From contig NZ_JBGUAX010000006.1 of the NCBI RefSeq assembly GCF_041821065.1, forward strand, positions 310,001 to 374,000: a stretch of 64,000 bases of DNA, read 5' to 3'. Origin of the DNA: Egicoccus sp. AB-alg2 (GTDB lineage Bacteria; Actinomycetota; Nitriliruptoria; Nitriliruptorales; Nitriliruptoraceae). A model generated the notes under the pieces. That model ran no database searches and had not been told where the DNA came from. It saw only the letters and a list, made by a program, of their open reading frames with translations. Below, in pieces: positions 26,477-34,559 of this stretch; position 1 is the first letter of the stretch; each line of letters starts with the position of its first letter. The position numbers were made by a program, and so were the translations under genes.

Positions 26477-27655
26477 TCACTCGGTGCCGGATGCGACGTC
26501 GGGGACGTCGTGCTCGACCCCCGTGAGCCGGTCGGCGTGGGACATCGGCCAGATGATGACCATGGCGCGCCCGACGACGTGGTCCTCGGGGACCATCCCG
26601 AGCGAGCGGCGTGAATCGGAGGAGTTCGGGCGGTTGTCGCCGAGGAAGAACAGGTGCCCCTCGGGGACGGTGACCGGCCCGTAGTCGGACAGGTCCGGGT
26701 ACACGACGTAGGGCTCGTCGAGCGCCTCGCCGTTGACGAAGACCTGGCCGTCCTCGATCACCACCTCGTCGCCGGGCAGGCCGATGACGCGCTTGACGAA
26801 GTCGCGGGCGTTGGCCGGGACGACGCCGAGGAACTGCCCGACACCACGCACGATGCGCGCCGGCGTCCCGGTGTCCAGGGTGGGGTCGTCGAAGGCCTCG
26901 CCCTCGAAGACGACCACCTCGCCCCGGCGCGGCTCGCGAGCGAGGTAGGTGAGCTTCTCCACCACCATGCGGTCATCGATCTGCAGGGTCGGCGCCATCG
27001 AGGTCGACGGGATGTAGAACACCTGCAGCACGAAGGTGCGCAGCAGGAAGGCGAGGACGAAGGCGATCAGCAGCAGGACGGGCAGTTCCCGGAAGAACGA
27101 CCCGGCACCACCGCCCTTGCCGTCCTCCGTGTCGTCACTGCGGCGACGGCGCGGGACCTCCGACGCGAACGGCGGGTTGTCCGCGTCGTCGCCCGGAGGT
27201 GGGCCGTCGCTGCGCCGGGGCCGGCGCTGGTCCGAGGGTGCGGCGGCGGCCGCGTCGGCCTCGCCGGCCGGTGTCGTCGGCGTCGGCGTCGGCGACGACG
27301 GGTCGGCGTGGAGGCGCTCGGCCTCGGCGTGCTCCGCCGGCCCCCTCGGTTGGGCTGCCGGGCCGGACGGCTCCGAGGCCGGTGCGGGCGGCTGCGACGC
27401 TGGCGACGCGGGTCCGGACGGTGACGAGGCCGGCCCGGCCGGTGGCGACGGGGGCTCCGCGGCCGGCTCCTCGGGCCCGGTCACGTCGGCCGTGGGCGGG
27501 GCTCCCGGGTGGGTACCGGCCGTCGGTGGCACGGCCGCGTCGGCGGGCGTGTGGCCGGCCGCGGGGTACGTCGACTCGCGCCCGTGACCGCCGAAGAGCA
27601 GGTCCGAGGGGTCGTTCGAGGCGCCGTCGACGGCGCGATGATCGCGATCAGCCAT
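26477..27655 (-). CDS. lepB: Signal peptidase I
   Basis: Membrane serine protease that removes Sec and Tat signal peptides. The catalytic part (about residues 190-385) shows one membrane segment (LPVLLLIAFVLAFLLRTFVL), the Ser motif IPSTSMAPTL, the Lys motif RDFVKRVIGLPGDEV and the box E signature FFLGDNRPNSSDSR. The 392-residue length comes from a Pro/Ala/Ser-rich cytoplasmic N-terminus of about 185 residues, far longer than in most relatives. The ATG lies 9 nt after a -10-like TAGGCT and has no ribosome-binding site. rplS is upstream, as in other actinobacteria. Confidence 0.93.
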   Translation of the reverse strand: MADRDHRAVDGASNDPSDLLFGGHGRESTYPAAGHTPADAAVPPTAGTHPGAPPTADVTGPEEPAAEPPSPPAGPASSPSGPASPASQPPAPASEPSGPAAQPRGPAEHAEAERLHADPSSPTPTPTTPAGEADAAAAAPSDQRRPRRSDGPPPGDDADNPPFASEVPRRRRSDDTEDGKGGGAGSFFRELPVLLLIAFVLAFLLRTFVLQVFYIPSTSMAPTLQIDDRMVVEKLTYLAREPRRGEVVVFEGEAFDDPTLDTGTPARIVRGVGQFLGVVPANARDFVKRVIGLPGDEVVIEDGQVFVNGEALDEPYVVYPDLSDYGPVTVPEGHLFFLGDNRPNSSDSRRSLGMVPEDHVVGRAMVIIWPMSHADRLTGVEHDVPDVASGTE

Positions 27656-27664
27656 GAAGCACGA

Positions 27665-27670
27665 AGCCTA
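27665..27670 (-). promoter_or_regulatory. -10 element of lepB, leaderless
   Basis: TAGGCT ends 9 nt before the lepB ATG and no ribosome-binding site is seen. The arrangement is the same as in front of the oligopeptidase gene at 49.5 kb. Confidence 0.5.
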
Positions 27671-27730
27671 CCGTCGCGGGCCGCGGCGGCCGCGAGGCCG
27701 CCGCCGGGCGTGCGGGGGGACGGACATGCG

Positions 27731-27761
27731 ACGAGGGTGCCGCGGCCGGCGGCACCCTCGT
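27731..27761 (-). terminator. Perfect 12-bp hairpin after rplS
   Basis: Arms 27731-27742 and 27750-27761 are exact inverted complements with a 7-nt loop, 23 bp beyond the rplS stop and upstream of the lepB promoter. No T-tract. Confidence 0.7.
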
Positions 27762-27783
27762 TCGCGAACACGCGGGGTCGCGT

Positions 27784-28134
27784 TCAGACGGCCTCGCGAC
27801 GCTCCTTGATGCGGGCCTTCTTGCCGACCCGGTCGCGCAGGTAGTACAGCTTGGCGCGACGGACCTTGCCCCGGCGGGTGACCTCGATCTTCTCGATCAC
27901 CGGGCTGTGGACCGGGAAGGTGCGCTCCACGCCGACGCCGAAGGAGATCTTGCGGACCGTGAAGGTCTCGCGCAGGCCACCGTTCTTGCGGGCGAGCACG
28001 ACGCCCTCGAAGACCTGGATGCGGGAGCGGGTGCCCTCGACGACGCGGACGTGGACCTTGACGTTGTCCCCGGGCGCGAAGTCGGGCACATCGTCGCGCA
28101 GACGCGACTTCTCGACGACGTCGACCTTGTTCAT
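27784..28134 (-). CDS. rplS: 50S ribosomal protein L19
   Basis: Ribosomal protein at the 30S-50S interface. The 116-residue protein has the standard length and the signatures [54 protein letters not shown] and [20 protein letters not shown]. The ATG at 28134 with a GGGAAA site fits the family N-terminus; a start 18 codons upstream does not. It follows trmD and ends at a strong hairpin. Confidence 0.97.
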   Translation of the reverse strand: MNKVDVVEKSRLRDDVPDFAPGDNVKVHVRVVEGTRSRIQVFEGVVLARKNGGLRETFTVRKISFGVGVERTFPVHSPVIEKIEVTRRGKVRRAKLYYLRDRVGKKARIKERREAV

Positions 28135-28335
28135 GGCAGTTTCCCGTCGGTGTGGTGGGTGGCGCGACACGGCTGGCGAGTGCGTCACCGGTCCGAGGCG
28201 TGGCGTGTGACGCCGTACGGCCGGTGGGTGGGTGGCTTCCGAGGCGACGTGCCGGGACGGAAGCGTGTGCGAGCGCGGGCGGACCAGCCAGCGTGCGCTG
28301 CGGCGAGCGAGGATACGGCCCTCGCCCGTGATCGG

Positions 28336-29139
28336 TCAACCCGCCGGCGGCCGCCCGCCCGGATCGCCGGCCGGCTCGGCGCGGCCGTCCTCGAGCAGGT
28401 CTGGCCGGCGTTCCCGCGTCAGCGCGAGCGCCTGCTCGTGGCGCCAGCGCTCCACGGCGCCGTGGTCGCCGGAGGTCAGCACGGGCGGGACCCCGTGCCC
28501 GCGCAGCACGGGCGGGCGGGTGTAGTGCGGATACTCCAGCAGCCCCGAGGAGAACGACTCGTCCTCCGGTGAGGCGGCGTTGCCCATCACGCCGGGGACC
28601 AGGCGGGTGACGGCCTCGATGACGACGGCCGCGGCGACCTCGCCACCGAACAGCACGTAGTCGCCGATGGACACCTCGTCGGTGGCGACGAGGTCGTGGA
28701 CACGCTCGTCGATGCCTTCGTAGCGACCACAGCACAGCACCAGGCGTGGCTCGCCCGCCAGGTCACGTGCGTAGGCCTGGGTGAGCGGCCGCCCGCGCGG
28801 CGTCAGCAGCAGGGTTCGCGGCCGCGCACCGCCGGCCACGTGCGTCGCACCGGCGGGCGCGTCCGTGCCCCCGGCGGTGGCCTCGGGAGGCAAGTCGTTC
28901 CAGACCGACTCGGCCGCGTTCACCCACACGTCCGGGCGCATGACCATCCCGGCGCCGCCGCCGTAGGGCGCGTCGTCGACCGTGCGGTGCCGGTCGGTGG
29001 TGAACGACCGCAGGTCGTGGACGCGCAGGTCCAGGGTCCCGGCCGCGTGGGCCTTGCCGAGCAGCGAGGTGGTCAGCGGGCCCTGGAACCAGTCCGGGAA
29101 GATCGTCAGGACGTCGATGCGCATCGCGGGTGCGCTCAT
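28336..29139 (-). CDS. trmD: tRNA (guanine-N1)-methyltransferase TrmD
   Basis: SPOUT-knot methyltransferase forming m1G37 in tRNAs, which prevents frameshifting. Motifs in order: [87 protein letters not shown] and RLVPGVMGN, then a family C-terminal part with [11 protein letters not shown]. At 267 residues it has family length, with about 15 extra residues in an Ala/Gly loop around 95-115. The ATG overlaps the rimM stop (ATGA); an ATG 5 codons later is possible. Confidence 0.96.
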   Translation of the reverse strand: MSAPAMRIDVLTIFPDWFQGPLTTSLLGKAHAAGTLDLRVHDLRSFTTDRHRTVDDAPYGGGAGMVMRPDVWVNAAESVWNDLPPEATAGGTDAPAGATHVAGGARPRTLLLTPRGRPLTQAYARDLAGEPRLVLCCGRYEGIDERVHDLVATDEVSIGDYVLFGGEVAAAVVIEAVTRLVPGVMGNAASPEDESFSSGLLEYPHYTRPPVLRGHGVPPVLTSGDHGAVERWRHEQALALTRERRPDLLEDGRAEPAGDPGGRPPAG

Positions 29140-29681
29140 CCGTCCGCATCCGGCGCCGCGACGTCGGGTTCGCCGTCGACGAGGCCCGCCGGCGGGTCGA
29201 CCAGTCGCAGCCGCTCCCCACCGTCGGGCGCGTCCTCCACCTCGACGTAGTCGTCGACGGCCGGCAGCAACCACGTGCTGCCGTCGGTGCGAGCGACCTC
29301 GAGCAGGTCGTAGCCGGCCGCCTCGGGCAGCTCGACGAGGGAGCGCACGACGCCGAGCGCCGCGCCGTCCTCCCCCACCACGGCCATGCCGACCAGTTCG
29401 TGGGCGTAGTAGGTGTCCTCGTCCGAGACGTCGGCGGCCGGTGCCTCCAGCGACGCACCACGCAGCAGTTCGGCCGCGGTGCGGTCGGGCACGCCGTCGA
29501 GACGCACGAGCAGCCGCCCCTGGTGGGGGCGGCTGCCGGCGATGGTCCGCCGCGTGCCGGCGAGGAACACCGTGGCGCCGGCGTCGAACCGGCCGGGGAC
29601 GTTGGAGAGCACCTCGACGACCACCTCGCCACGGATGCCGTGTGCCTTCACGACACGGCCCACGACGACCAGGTCACTCAT
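29136..29681 (-). CDS. rimM: Ribosome maturation factor RimM
   Basis: 16S rRNA processing factor that binds S19. The 181-residue protein has the N-terminal beta-barrel ([20 protein letters not shown], then [10 protein letters not shown]) and the C-terminal PRC-barrel-like domain ([34 protein letters not shown]). Its start abuts a pair of 42-bp direct repeats, so no normal ribosome-binding site is apparent next to the ATG. It sits between khpA and trmD, the usual order. Confidence 0.93.
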   Translation of the reverse strand: MSDLVVVGRVVKAHGIRGEVVVEVLSNVPGRFDAGATVFLAGTRRTIAGSRPHQGRLLVRLDGVPDRTAAELLRGASLEAPAADVSDEDTYYAHELVGMAVVGEDGAALGVVRSLVELPEAAGYDLLEVARTDGSTWLLPAVDDYVEVEDAPDGGERLRLVDPPAGLVDGEPDVAAPDADG

Positions 29682-29778
29682 CCGCCGGGTCCCCTGTCTC
29701 GCTCGCTGGCGCTCGCTCGTTGCCCCCCGGCTGGGACCGCCGGGTCCCCTGTCTCGCTCGCTGGCGCTCGCTCGTTGC
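29682..29778. repeat. Two 42-bp direct repeats in front of rimM
   Basis: Bases 29682-29723 and 29737-29778 are identical over 42 bp, with a 55-bp period and a 13-bp spacer. The unit carries internal GCTCGCTCG / GCTCGCTGG-type 4-bp periodicity. It fills nearly the whole khpA-rimM gap, leaving the rimM ATG directly beside it. Similar Ser/Arg-coding-like repeats are known at gene borders in some very GC-rich genomes, but I cannot assign a family. Confidence 0.9.
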
Positions 29779-29802
29779 GGGCGCGCGCCGTGACGCGGAC
29801 GC

Positions 29803-30039
29803 CTAGTCGACGATCTCGACGGTGACGTTCTCGTCGTCGAGGGAGCCGGCGGCCTTCACCAGGCTGCGCAGCGCCTTGGCGGTGCGACCGCGCTTGCCGA
29901 TGACCTTGCCGAGGTCGTCCTCGTGGACGTGGAGCTCGAGGACGACCTCACGGTCGTCCTCGTCCACCTCGATGCGGACGTCGTCGGGGTAGTCGACGAG
30001 CTGCTTGGCGACGAACTCGAGGACGCGTTCGGCCCTCAC
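29803..30039 (-). CDS. khpA: KH-domain RNA-binding protein KhpA
   Basis: Small KH protein of 78 residues, partner of KhpB in several Gram-positives, where the pair affects cell division and RNA stability. The sequence [20 protein letters not shown] is followed by the KH loop [20 protein letters not shown] with the GxxG motif GKRG. The GTG overlaps the rpsP stop by 4 nt (GTGA). The rpsP-khpA-rimM-trmD order is conserved in actinobacteria. Confidence 0.93.
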   Translation of the reverse strand: MRAERVLEFVAKQLVDYPDDVRIEVDEDDREVVLELHVHEDDLGKVIGKRGRTAKALRSLVKAAGSLDDENVTVEIVD

Positions 30040-30428
30040 TCGCCGCCCTCCGTGGCCTCCTCGGGCTCCGCGCTCGCGGCGGCCTCGGCGGCCTCCGCGG
30101 CCTTGGCCCGAGCCTTCTTCGACAGCTTCGGCTGCTCGTTCTGTGCCGAGCGGTCGCGCTTCGGCGCGTCGCCGGGCTTGAACTCCTCCCAGGCACCGGA
30201 GATGCGCAGCAGGTTCTGCACGGCCTCGGTGGGCTGGGCGCCGTTGCGCAGCCAGTACACGGCGCGCTCGTTGTCGATCTCGATGCCCGACGGGTTCTCC
30301 AGCGGGCGGTACTGGCCGATGATCTCGATGAAGCGGCCGTCGCGGGGCGAGCGGGAGTCGGCGGCGACGACGCGGTAGAACGGCCGCTTGGTGGTGCCTT
30401 CGCGGCGCAGGCGGAGCTTGACAGCCAT
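30036..30428 (-). CDS. rpsP: 30S ribosomal protein S16
   Basis: Small-subunit protein needed for 30S assembly. The conserved part [40 protein letters not shown] and [15 protein letters not shown] spans residues 1-75. The 130-residue length includes a Lys/Ala/Glu-rich tail of about 45 residues, common in actinobacteria. The ATG has AGGAAG 6 nt upstream. It heads rpsP-khpA-(repeat)-rimM-trmD-rplS. A -10-like TAGCCT lies at about 30602-30607 on the minus strand. Confidence 0.96.
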   Translation of the reverse strand: MAVKLRLRREGTTKRPFYRVVAADSRSPRDGRFIEIIGQYRPLENPSGIEIDNERAVYWLRNGAQPTEAVQNLLRISGAWEEFKPGDAPKRDRSAQNEQPKLSKKARAKAAEAAEAAASAEPEEATEGGE

Positions 30429-30687
30429 GGATGCTTCCTGTGGACGTGACCGGCACGCGGGACGTGCCGGTGTTGGCGGGACGATCCGGACCCTCGCGGA
30501 CCGACGCGTCGACATCGTGCGCACGGGCGGCGGGGCGGAGATCGCCAGGGAGGTCGGGCGCGACAGGAGCGGGGCTCGAGCCGCGCGCACGGAAGGAAGG
30601 CTACCCGACCGCCGGTCCCGTGCGCGAGCGCACCGCTAGCCTCCCGGACCGACGCAGCGCGACCGGCGCGCCGCACGCCGGGTCGGG

Positions 30688-30837
30688 ATGTCGGTGGCCA
30701 TAGGGATACTGGGACTGCTCGTGCTCGTCCTCGCCGGCCTGGTCATGGTCGGCCTGCTCGTCGGCGGTGTCGTACTGAACCGCCGTCACCGCCGCCAGGA
30801 CGCGGCCAGCTCGACGGACCGCGGGAACGGGCCTTAG
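30688..30837 (+). CDS. 49-residue putative membrane peptide
   Basis: A plus-strand frame encodes MSVAIGILGLLVLVLAGLV and a continuing hydrophobic stretch to about residue 29, followed by a basic tail NRRHRRQ. The predicted topology is one membrane span with a cytoplasmic C-terminus. Two ATA codons near the start are unusual for this genome. There is a -10-like TAGCCT at about 30636-30641 but only a weak GGG-type ribosome-binding site. It converges with ffh. I recognise no family, and it could be a non-coding stretch. Confidence 0.45.
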   Translation: MSVAIGILGLLVLVLAGLVMVGLLVGGVVLNRRHRRQDAASSTDRGNGP

Positions 30838-30842
30838 GCCGA

Positions 30843-30856
30843 CCGGCGGACGCCGG
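30843..30856. terminator. Short hairpin between ffh and the 49-residue ORF
   Basis: CCGGCG at 30843-30848 pairs with CGCCGG at 30851-30856 around a 2-nt turn, 2 bp from the ffh stop. It could end transcription from both sides; stability is moderate because of the tight loop. Confidence 0.35.
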
Positions 30857-30858
30857 AC

Positions 30859-32331
30859 TCAGCGGCGCTTGCCCTTCTTCGGCGCAGGCTGCAGGCCGGC
30901 GAAGCCACCGAGCCCGCCGCCGGCGCCGCCGCCTCCCAGACCCGGCATGCCGCCCGGCAGGCCCCCGCCGGACTGCAGTTGCCGCAGCGCGGCGGCCTGG
31001 GCCTTCGCGCCCTTCACACCCTTGGGCTTCATGCCCTGCATGCCGGCCATCTTCGAGGCCGACTTCATGATCTTCTGCACCTCGGCGAACTGCTTGACGA
31101 GGCGGTTGACCTCCTGCACGGAGGTGCCCGAGCCGGCAGCGATGCGCTTGCGACGGCGGCCGTTGAGGATCTTGGGCTCGCGCCGTTCCTTGGGCGTCAT
31201 CGACCGGATGATCGCCTCGACGCGGGCGACCTGGCGGTCGTCGACGTCCACGTCCTTCAGCTGCTTGCCCATCCCCGGCAGCATGCCCAGCAGGCCCTGC
31301 AGCGGGCCCATGCGCTTGAGCATCTGCATCTGCTCGAGGAAGTCCTCCAGGGTGAAGTCGCCCGACATCAGGGCGGCTTCGGCCTTCTGGGCCTCCTGCT
31401 CGGAGTAGGTCGCCTCGGCCTTCTCGATGAGCGTCATCACGTCGCCCATGCCCAGGATGCGCGACGCCATGCGGTCGGGGTGGAAGGCCTCGAAGTCCTC
31501 CATCTTCTCGCCGATGGAGGCGAACTTGATCGGCTTGCCGGTGACCTCACGGACCGACAGCGCGGCACCGCCGCGTGCGTCACCGTCGAGCTTGGACAGG
31601 ATCACCCCGTCGAAGCCGACCCCGTCGAGGAACGCCTTGGCGACGTTGACGGCCTCCTGGCCGATCATGGCGTCGATGACGAACAGGGTCTCGTCCGGCT
31701 GCACGGCGTCGCGGATCGCGGCGGCCTGGGCCATCAGCTCCTGGTCGACGTGGAGACGGCCGGCGGTGTCGACGATGACGACGTCGCAGCCGGTCTCGCG
31801 CGCCTTGTCGATCGACTCCTTGGCGACCGGCACCGGGTCCCCGGAGGTGACGGGTGCGTAGACGTGGACGCCCACCCGATCCGCGTTGATCTTCAGCTGC
31901 TGGACGGCAGCGGGCCGCTGCAGGTCGCAGGCGACCAGCATCGGGTGGCGGCCCTTGGACTTCAGCAGCTTGGCGAGCTTGCCGGCCGCGGTCGTCTTGC
32001 CGGAACCCTGCAGGCCCGCGAGCATGATCACGGCCGGCTTGCCGGCGAGCTCGAGCCCGACCGACTGCCCGCCGAGGGCGCGCTCGAGCTCCTCGCTGAC
32101 GGCCTTGACGACCTGCTGTGCCGGGTTGAGGGCCTTGGAGACCTCCTCGCCGACCAGCCGCTCGCGCAGCCGTTCGACGATGCCCTTGACCACCTTGAAG
32201 TTGACGTCCGCCTCGAGCAGGGCGAGCCGGATCTCCTTCAGCGTGGCGTCGACGGTCGCCGCGTCGAGCCGCCCGCGGCCGCGGACGCGGTCGAGCGCGG
32301 ACTCGAGCTTGCTGGACAGGGCGTCGAACAC
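30859..32331 (-). CDS. ffh: Signal recognition particle protein Ffh
   Basis: GTPase of the signal recognition particle that binds signal sequences and 4.5S RNA. The 490-residue protein has the N domain (MFDALSSKLESALDRVRGRG), the G domain with GLQGSGKTTAAGKLA, DLQRPAAVQQL, DTAGRLHVDQEL and SKLDGDARGGAALS, and the Met-rich M domain (FLEQMQMLKRMGPL, GMLPGMGKQ, GSGTSVQEVNRLVKQF). A Gly-rich tail of about 40 residues closes the protein. The GTG at 32331 has GAGG at 7 nt. The SRP receptor gene ftsY is 5 kb away on the same strand. Confidence 0.97.
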   Translation of the reverse strand: MFDALSSKLESALDRVRGRGRLDAATVDATLKEIRLALLEADVNFKVVKGIVERLRERLVGEEVSKALNPAQQVVKAVSEELERALGGQSVGLELAGKPAVIMLAGLQGSGKTTAAGKLAKLLKSKGRHPMLVACDLQRPAAVQQLKINADRVGVHVYAPVTSGDPVPVAKESIDKARETGCDVVIVDTAGRLHVDQELMAQAAAIRDAVQPDETLFVIDAMIGQEAVNVAKAFLDGVGFDGVILSKLDGDARGGAALSVREVTGKPIKFASIGEKMEDFEAFHPDRMASRILGMGDVMTLIEKAEATYSEQEAQKAEAALMSGDFTLEDFLEQMQMLKRMGPLQGLLGMLPGMGKQLKDVDVDDRQVARVEAIIRSMTPKERREPKILNGRRRKRIAAGSGTSVQEVNRLVKQFAEVQKIMKSASKMAGMQGMKPKGVKGAKAQAAALRQLQSGGGLPGGMPGLGGGGAGGGLGGFAGLQPAPKKGKRR

Positions 32332-32447
32332 GGGCGGGCCTCGTGGTGTTCCGTGGGTGGTGTGGGCCCGCGAGGGTAGCGGCCGGCGCCGACCGGCCCG
32401 CCGGTACCGGGCACGAACGCCCGCCCCGTGCCGACGGCGCCGGTCGG

Positions 32448-32813
32448 TCAGCCGGCGTCCTCGTCCGACTGCCAGAGGGCGACGACGTTGCCCTCGGGGT
32501 CGCGCAGGTAGGCGGTCCAGCCCATGCCGGGAACGGGCAGCTTCTCCTGCACCTGCTCGGCGCCGTGCCCGACGGCATCGCCCACGGTGGCGTCCAGGTC
32601 CTCCACGCCGATCACGACGATCGGTGCGGAGGCGAGCTCGGAACGGCCCGTGAGCGCGCCGTCGATGCCCGGCTCGGTCTCTTCGCCGGTGGTCGCCAAC
32701 CAGTACGGCTGGTCGCCGTAGCCCTCCAGCTTCCAGCCGAACACCGACGAGTAGAACGCGCGGGCGCGGTCGGGATCGTCGACGGGCAGTTCGAAGTGCA
32801 CGATCCGGGGCAT
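32448..32813 (-). CDS. VOC-superfamily (glyoxalase/dioxygenase-like) protein
   Basis: Small 121-residue protein with a tandem beta-alpha-beta-beta-beta fold. MPRIVHFELPVDDPDRARAF with FYSSVFGWKLEG is the typical VOC N-terminal module, and GMGWTAYLRDPEGNVVALWQ the C-terminal one. A possible metal set is His6, with Glu or Gln residues in the later module, but no specific enzyme can be named. An AGGAGGAG site precedes the ATG. It stands alone between ffh and the ArsA operon. Confidence 0.85.
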   Translation of the reverse strand: MPRIVHFELPVDDPDRARAFYSSVFGWKLEGYGDQPYWLATTGEETEPGIDGALTGRSELASAPIVVIGVEDLDATVGDAVGHGAEQVQEKLPVPGMGWTAYLRDPEGNVVALWQSDEDAG

Positions 32814-32947
32814 GGCTCGGCTCCTCCTGGGCGACGATGCGTGACGGTCGCCGCGGTGCGGTACGTCCGCCGGGCGCGCCGACGGCGCGGCGGCTCCGGC
32901 ACGATGCGGCGCGGCGACCGGTCCCGCCAGGGGCCGGTGTCCGTGGT

Positions 32948-33895
32948 TCAGTCCGCCAGCAGCGGGATGAGCCCGTCACGGACCTCGGCCACCCCGGTCG
33001 CGTCGCTGACGTCGCGCGGCAACTGCGGGACCTGGACGAGGTCGCGCCCCGCGAACCGGCGGGCGATCTCGTCGAGGTACTCCTGCTGCTGCGCGCGACG
33101 GGACGCCAGGAAGGCCCCGTCGGCGTCGGGCGGCAGGACGCGGTTGACCACCAGGGCCCCGACGGTGAGCCCGGCCTCGTCCAGCGCGGCGACGGCCCGC
33201 ACGGTCTCCTCGATCGGGAGCCGCTCGGGGATCAGCACCGGATGGACCACCGCCTCGTCACGCAGATGGCGGGCCAGACGCGCCAGGCGCTGGCGCTGGG
33301 CGTGGAGGCGCTCGAGGACGGGGTCGTCGGCGGCGGTCTCGTCGCCGGCGAGGTTGCGCAGCATCCGGTCGACGCCGCGGGCCTTCTCGCGCTGGCGGAC
33401 CAGGCCCTGGATCCAGCCGGTCAGCACCTCGGGCATGGCCAGCAGCCGCAGGGTGTGCCCGGTCGGCGCGGTGTCGACCACGATGCGTTCCCACCGGGAG
33501 CCTGCTCCCGCCAGCAGGTCGGCGAGACGGTCGAGCAGGGCCGACTCCAGCGTGCCGGCGCCACGACGGGCGAGATCGAGGTGCCGGTCGACCGTCGTGC
33601 GCACCTCCGGGCTGACGACGCGGTGAACGTCACGCCGGACGGCCTCGACGTAGGCGTCGGCGACGGCCTCCGGGTCGATCTCGACGGCTTCGAGGTGATC
33701 GGTCACCGCCACGGGCTCTCCGCCGAGCGGCAGCCCGAGCAGGTCGGCGGTCGAGTGCGCCGGATCGGTCGACACCAGCAGCGTGTGCCGGCCGCGGGCC
33801 GCGAACGCGCCCGCCAGGGCGGTGGAGACCGTGGTCTTGCCGACCCCGCCCTTGCCGCCGATGAGCCGGATCGGCCGCGCGGCGCTCAACAGCAC
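32948..33895 (-). CDS. ArsA-family ATPase
   Basis: Soluble P-loop ATPase of 315 residues in the ArsA/Get3 branch. The deviant Walker A GGKGGVGKTT (residues 13-22), switch I STDPAHSTADLL and the ArsA signature DTAPTGHTLRLLAMPEV are clear. It has a single ATPase unit, so it would act as a dimer. Cys residues of the arsenite site of ArsA are absent (no Cys in the sequence), and there is no arsB in the window, so arsenite export is unlikely. Its GTG lies inside the end of the upstream CC-protein gene (10-nt overlap), placing it last in the cstA-CC-CC*-ArsA unit. Its client is unknown. Confidence 0.88.
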   Translation of the reverse strand: MLLSAARPIRLIGGKGGVGKTTVSTALAGAFAARGRHTLLVSTDPAHSTADLLGLPLGGEPVAVTDHLEAVEIDPEAVADAYVEAVRRDVHRVVSPEVRTTVDRHLDLARRGAGTLESALLDRLADLLAGAGSRWERIVVDTAPTGHTLRLLAMPEVLTGWIQGLVRQREKARGVDRMLRNLAGDETAADDPVLERLHAQRQRLARLARHLRDEAVVHPVLIPERLPIEETVRAVAALDEAGLTVGALVVNRVLPPDADGAFLASRRAQQQEYLDEIARRFAGRDLVQVPQLPRDVSDATGVAEVRDGLIPLLAD

Positions 33896-34146
33896 ACGCC
33901 CTCGGCCGGGAAGCGGTCGAGGCCCTCACGCTGGTGCCAGCGGTGGAACGACTCGACGAGCTCCGCCGTCAGCGGCAGGGTGTGGTAGGCGGCCGGGTCG
34001 TCGATCCCGTAGGAGGACAGCAGCAGGAGCGCCACGAAGGTGTCCTCCTGTCGCTGGGCCTCACGTTGCAGCCCCGAACGCCACTTCGCGAGGAACAGCT
34101 GGTCGTGCCAGTGCACCAGCCGCCGCAGTGCCGCCGGGACGTTCAC
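33886..34146 (-). CDS. Small protein ending in Cys-Cys (cory-CC-star-like)
   Basis: An 86-residue basic, aromatic-rich protein ending GVCC immediately before the stop. It contains RRLVHWHDQLFLAKWRSGLQ, EDTFVALLLLSSYGIDDPA and VESFHRWHQREGLDRFP; several His and Trp residues line the helices. From memory, small actinobacterial proteins with a terminal CC beside ArsA-like ATPases are annotated 'cory-CC-star'; I could not check this. The GTG start overlaps the previous gene (GTGA) and its end overlaps the ArsA start. The terminal Cys pair suggests metal or thiol chemistry, as inference only. Confidence 0.75.
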   Translation of the reverse strand: MNVPAALRRLVHWHDQLFLAKWRSGLQREAQRQEDTFVALLLLSSYGIDDPAAYHTLPLTAELVESFHRWHQREGLDRFPAEGVCC

Positions 34147-34559
34147 GCGGCCGTCATCGCGGCGCGGACCAGGCCGAGCGCGGTGGTGGCGTCGGGCACC
34201 GGACCGCTGGACACGACCCGGCCGTCGACGACGATGGCACCGCGGCCGGTCCCGCGGTGCAGGGTGCGCATCACCCCGGCGACCCGGCGGTGCGCCCGCC
34301 AGGCGTCCCGGGCCAGCGCGGGGACGAGCCAGGTGATGTTGCGGGGATCGACGATCTGCACGTCCACGGCCGAGGGCAGCGCCTCGGTGAGCCGCCGGTA
34401 GACCGCGCCCATGGCCTCCATGTCGGCCCGGGCGGGGGCGAAGTCGGCCGCGCCACCGAGCTCGCCCCCGCCGTCCAGCCGTCCGCAGCAGCTGGCACCG
34501 GTGGTCTGCTGGTCCCACTCACGGACCAGCAGGACCCGGTGCCGGCTGCGGGTGCTCAT
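34143..34559 (-). CDS. Putative thioredoxin-fold protein with a CC motif
   Basis: 138 residues with a predicted order strand (HRVLLVREWD, residues 7-16), Cys pair in GASCCGRLDGG (near 22-32), helix (MEAMGAVYRRLTEAL), strand (AVDVQIVDPRN), helix, then strand-turn-strand (GAIVVDGRVVSSGPV) and a last helix. The pattern resembles small thioredoxin-like proteins, and the vicinal Cys pair recalls ArsD, the metallochaperone that feeds ArsA; no close match is asserted. The ATG overlaps the cstA stop (ATGA), and the next gene overlaps its stop (GTGA). Confidence 0.65.
   Translation of the reverse strand: MSTRSRHRVLLVREWDQQTTGASCCGRLDGGGELGGAADFAPARADMEAMGAVYRRLTEALPSAVDVQIVDPRNITWLVPALARDAWRAHRRVAGVMRTLHRGTGRGAIVVDGRVVSSGPVPDATTALGLVRAAMTAA

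Noticed and set aside
29682-29778. CRISPR array
   Set aside because: Only two repeats, a 13-bp spacer that is too short, and no cas genes nearby.
32948-33895. Arsenite-efflux ATPase
   Set aside because: The ATPase has no Cys for the arsenite site, and there is no arsB, arsC or arsR in the window.
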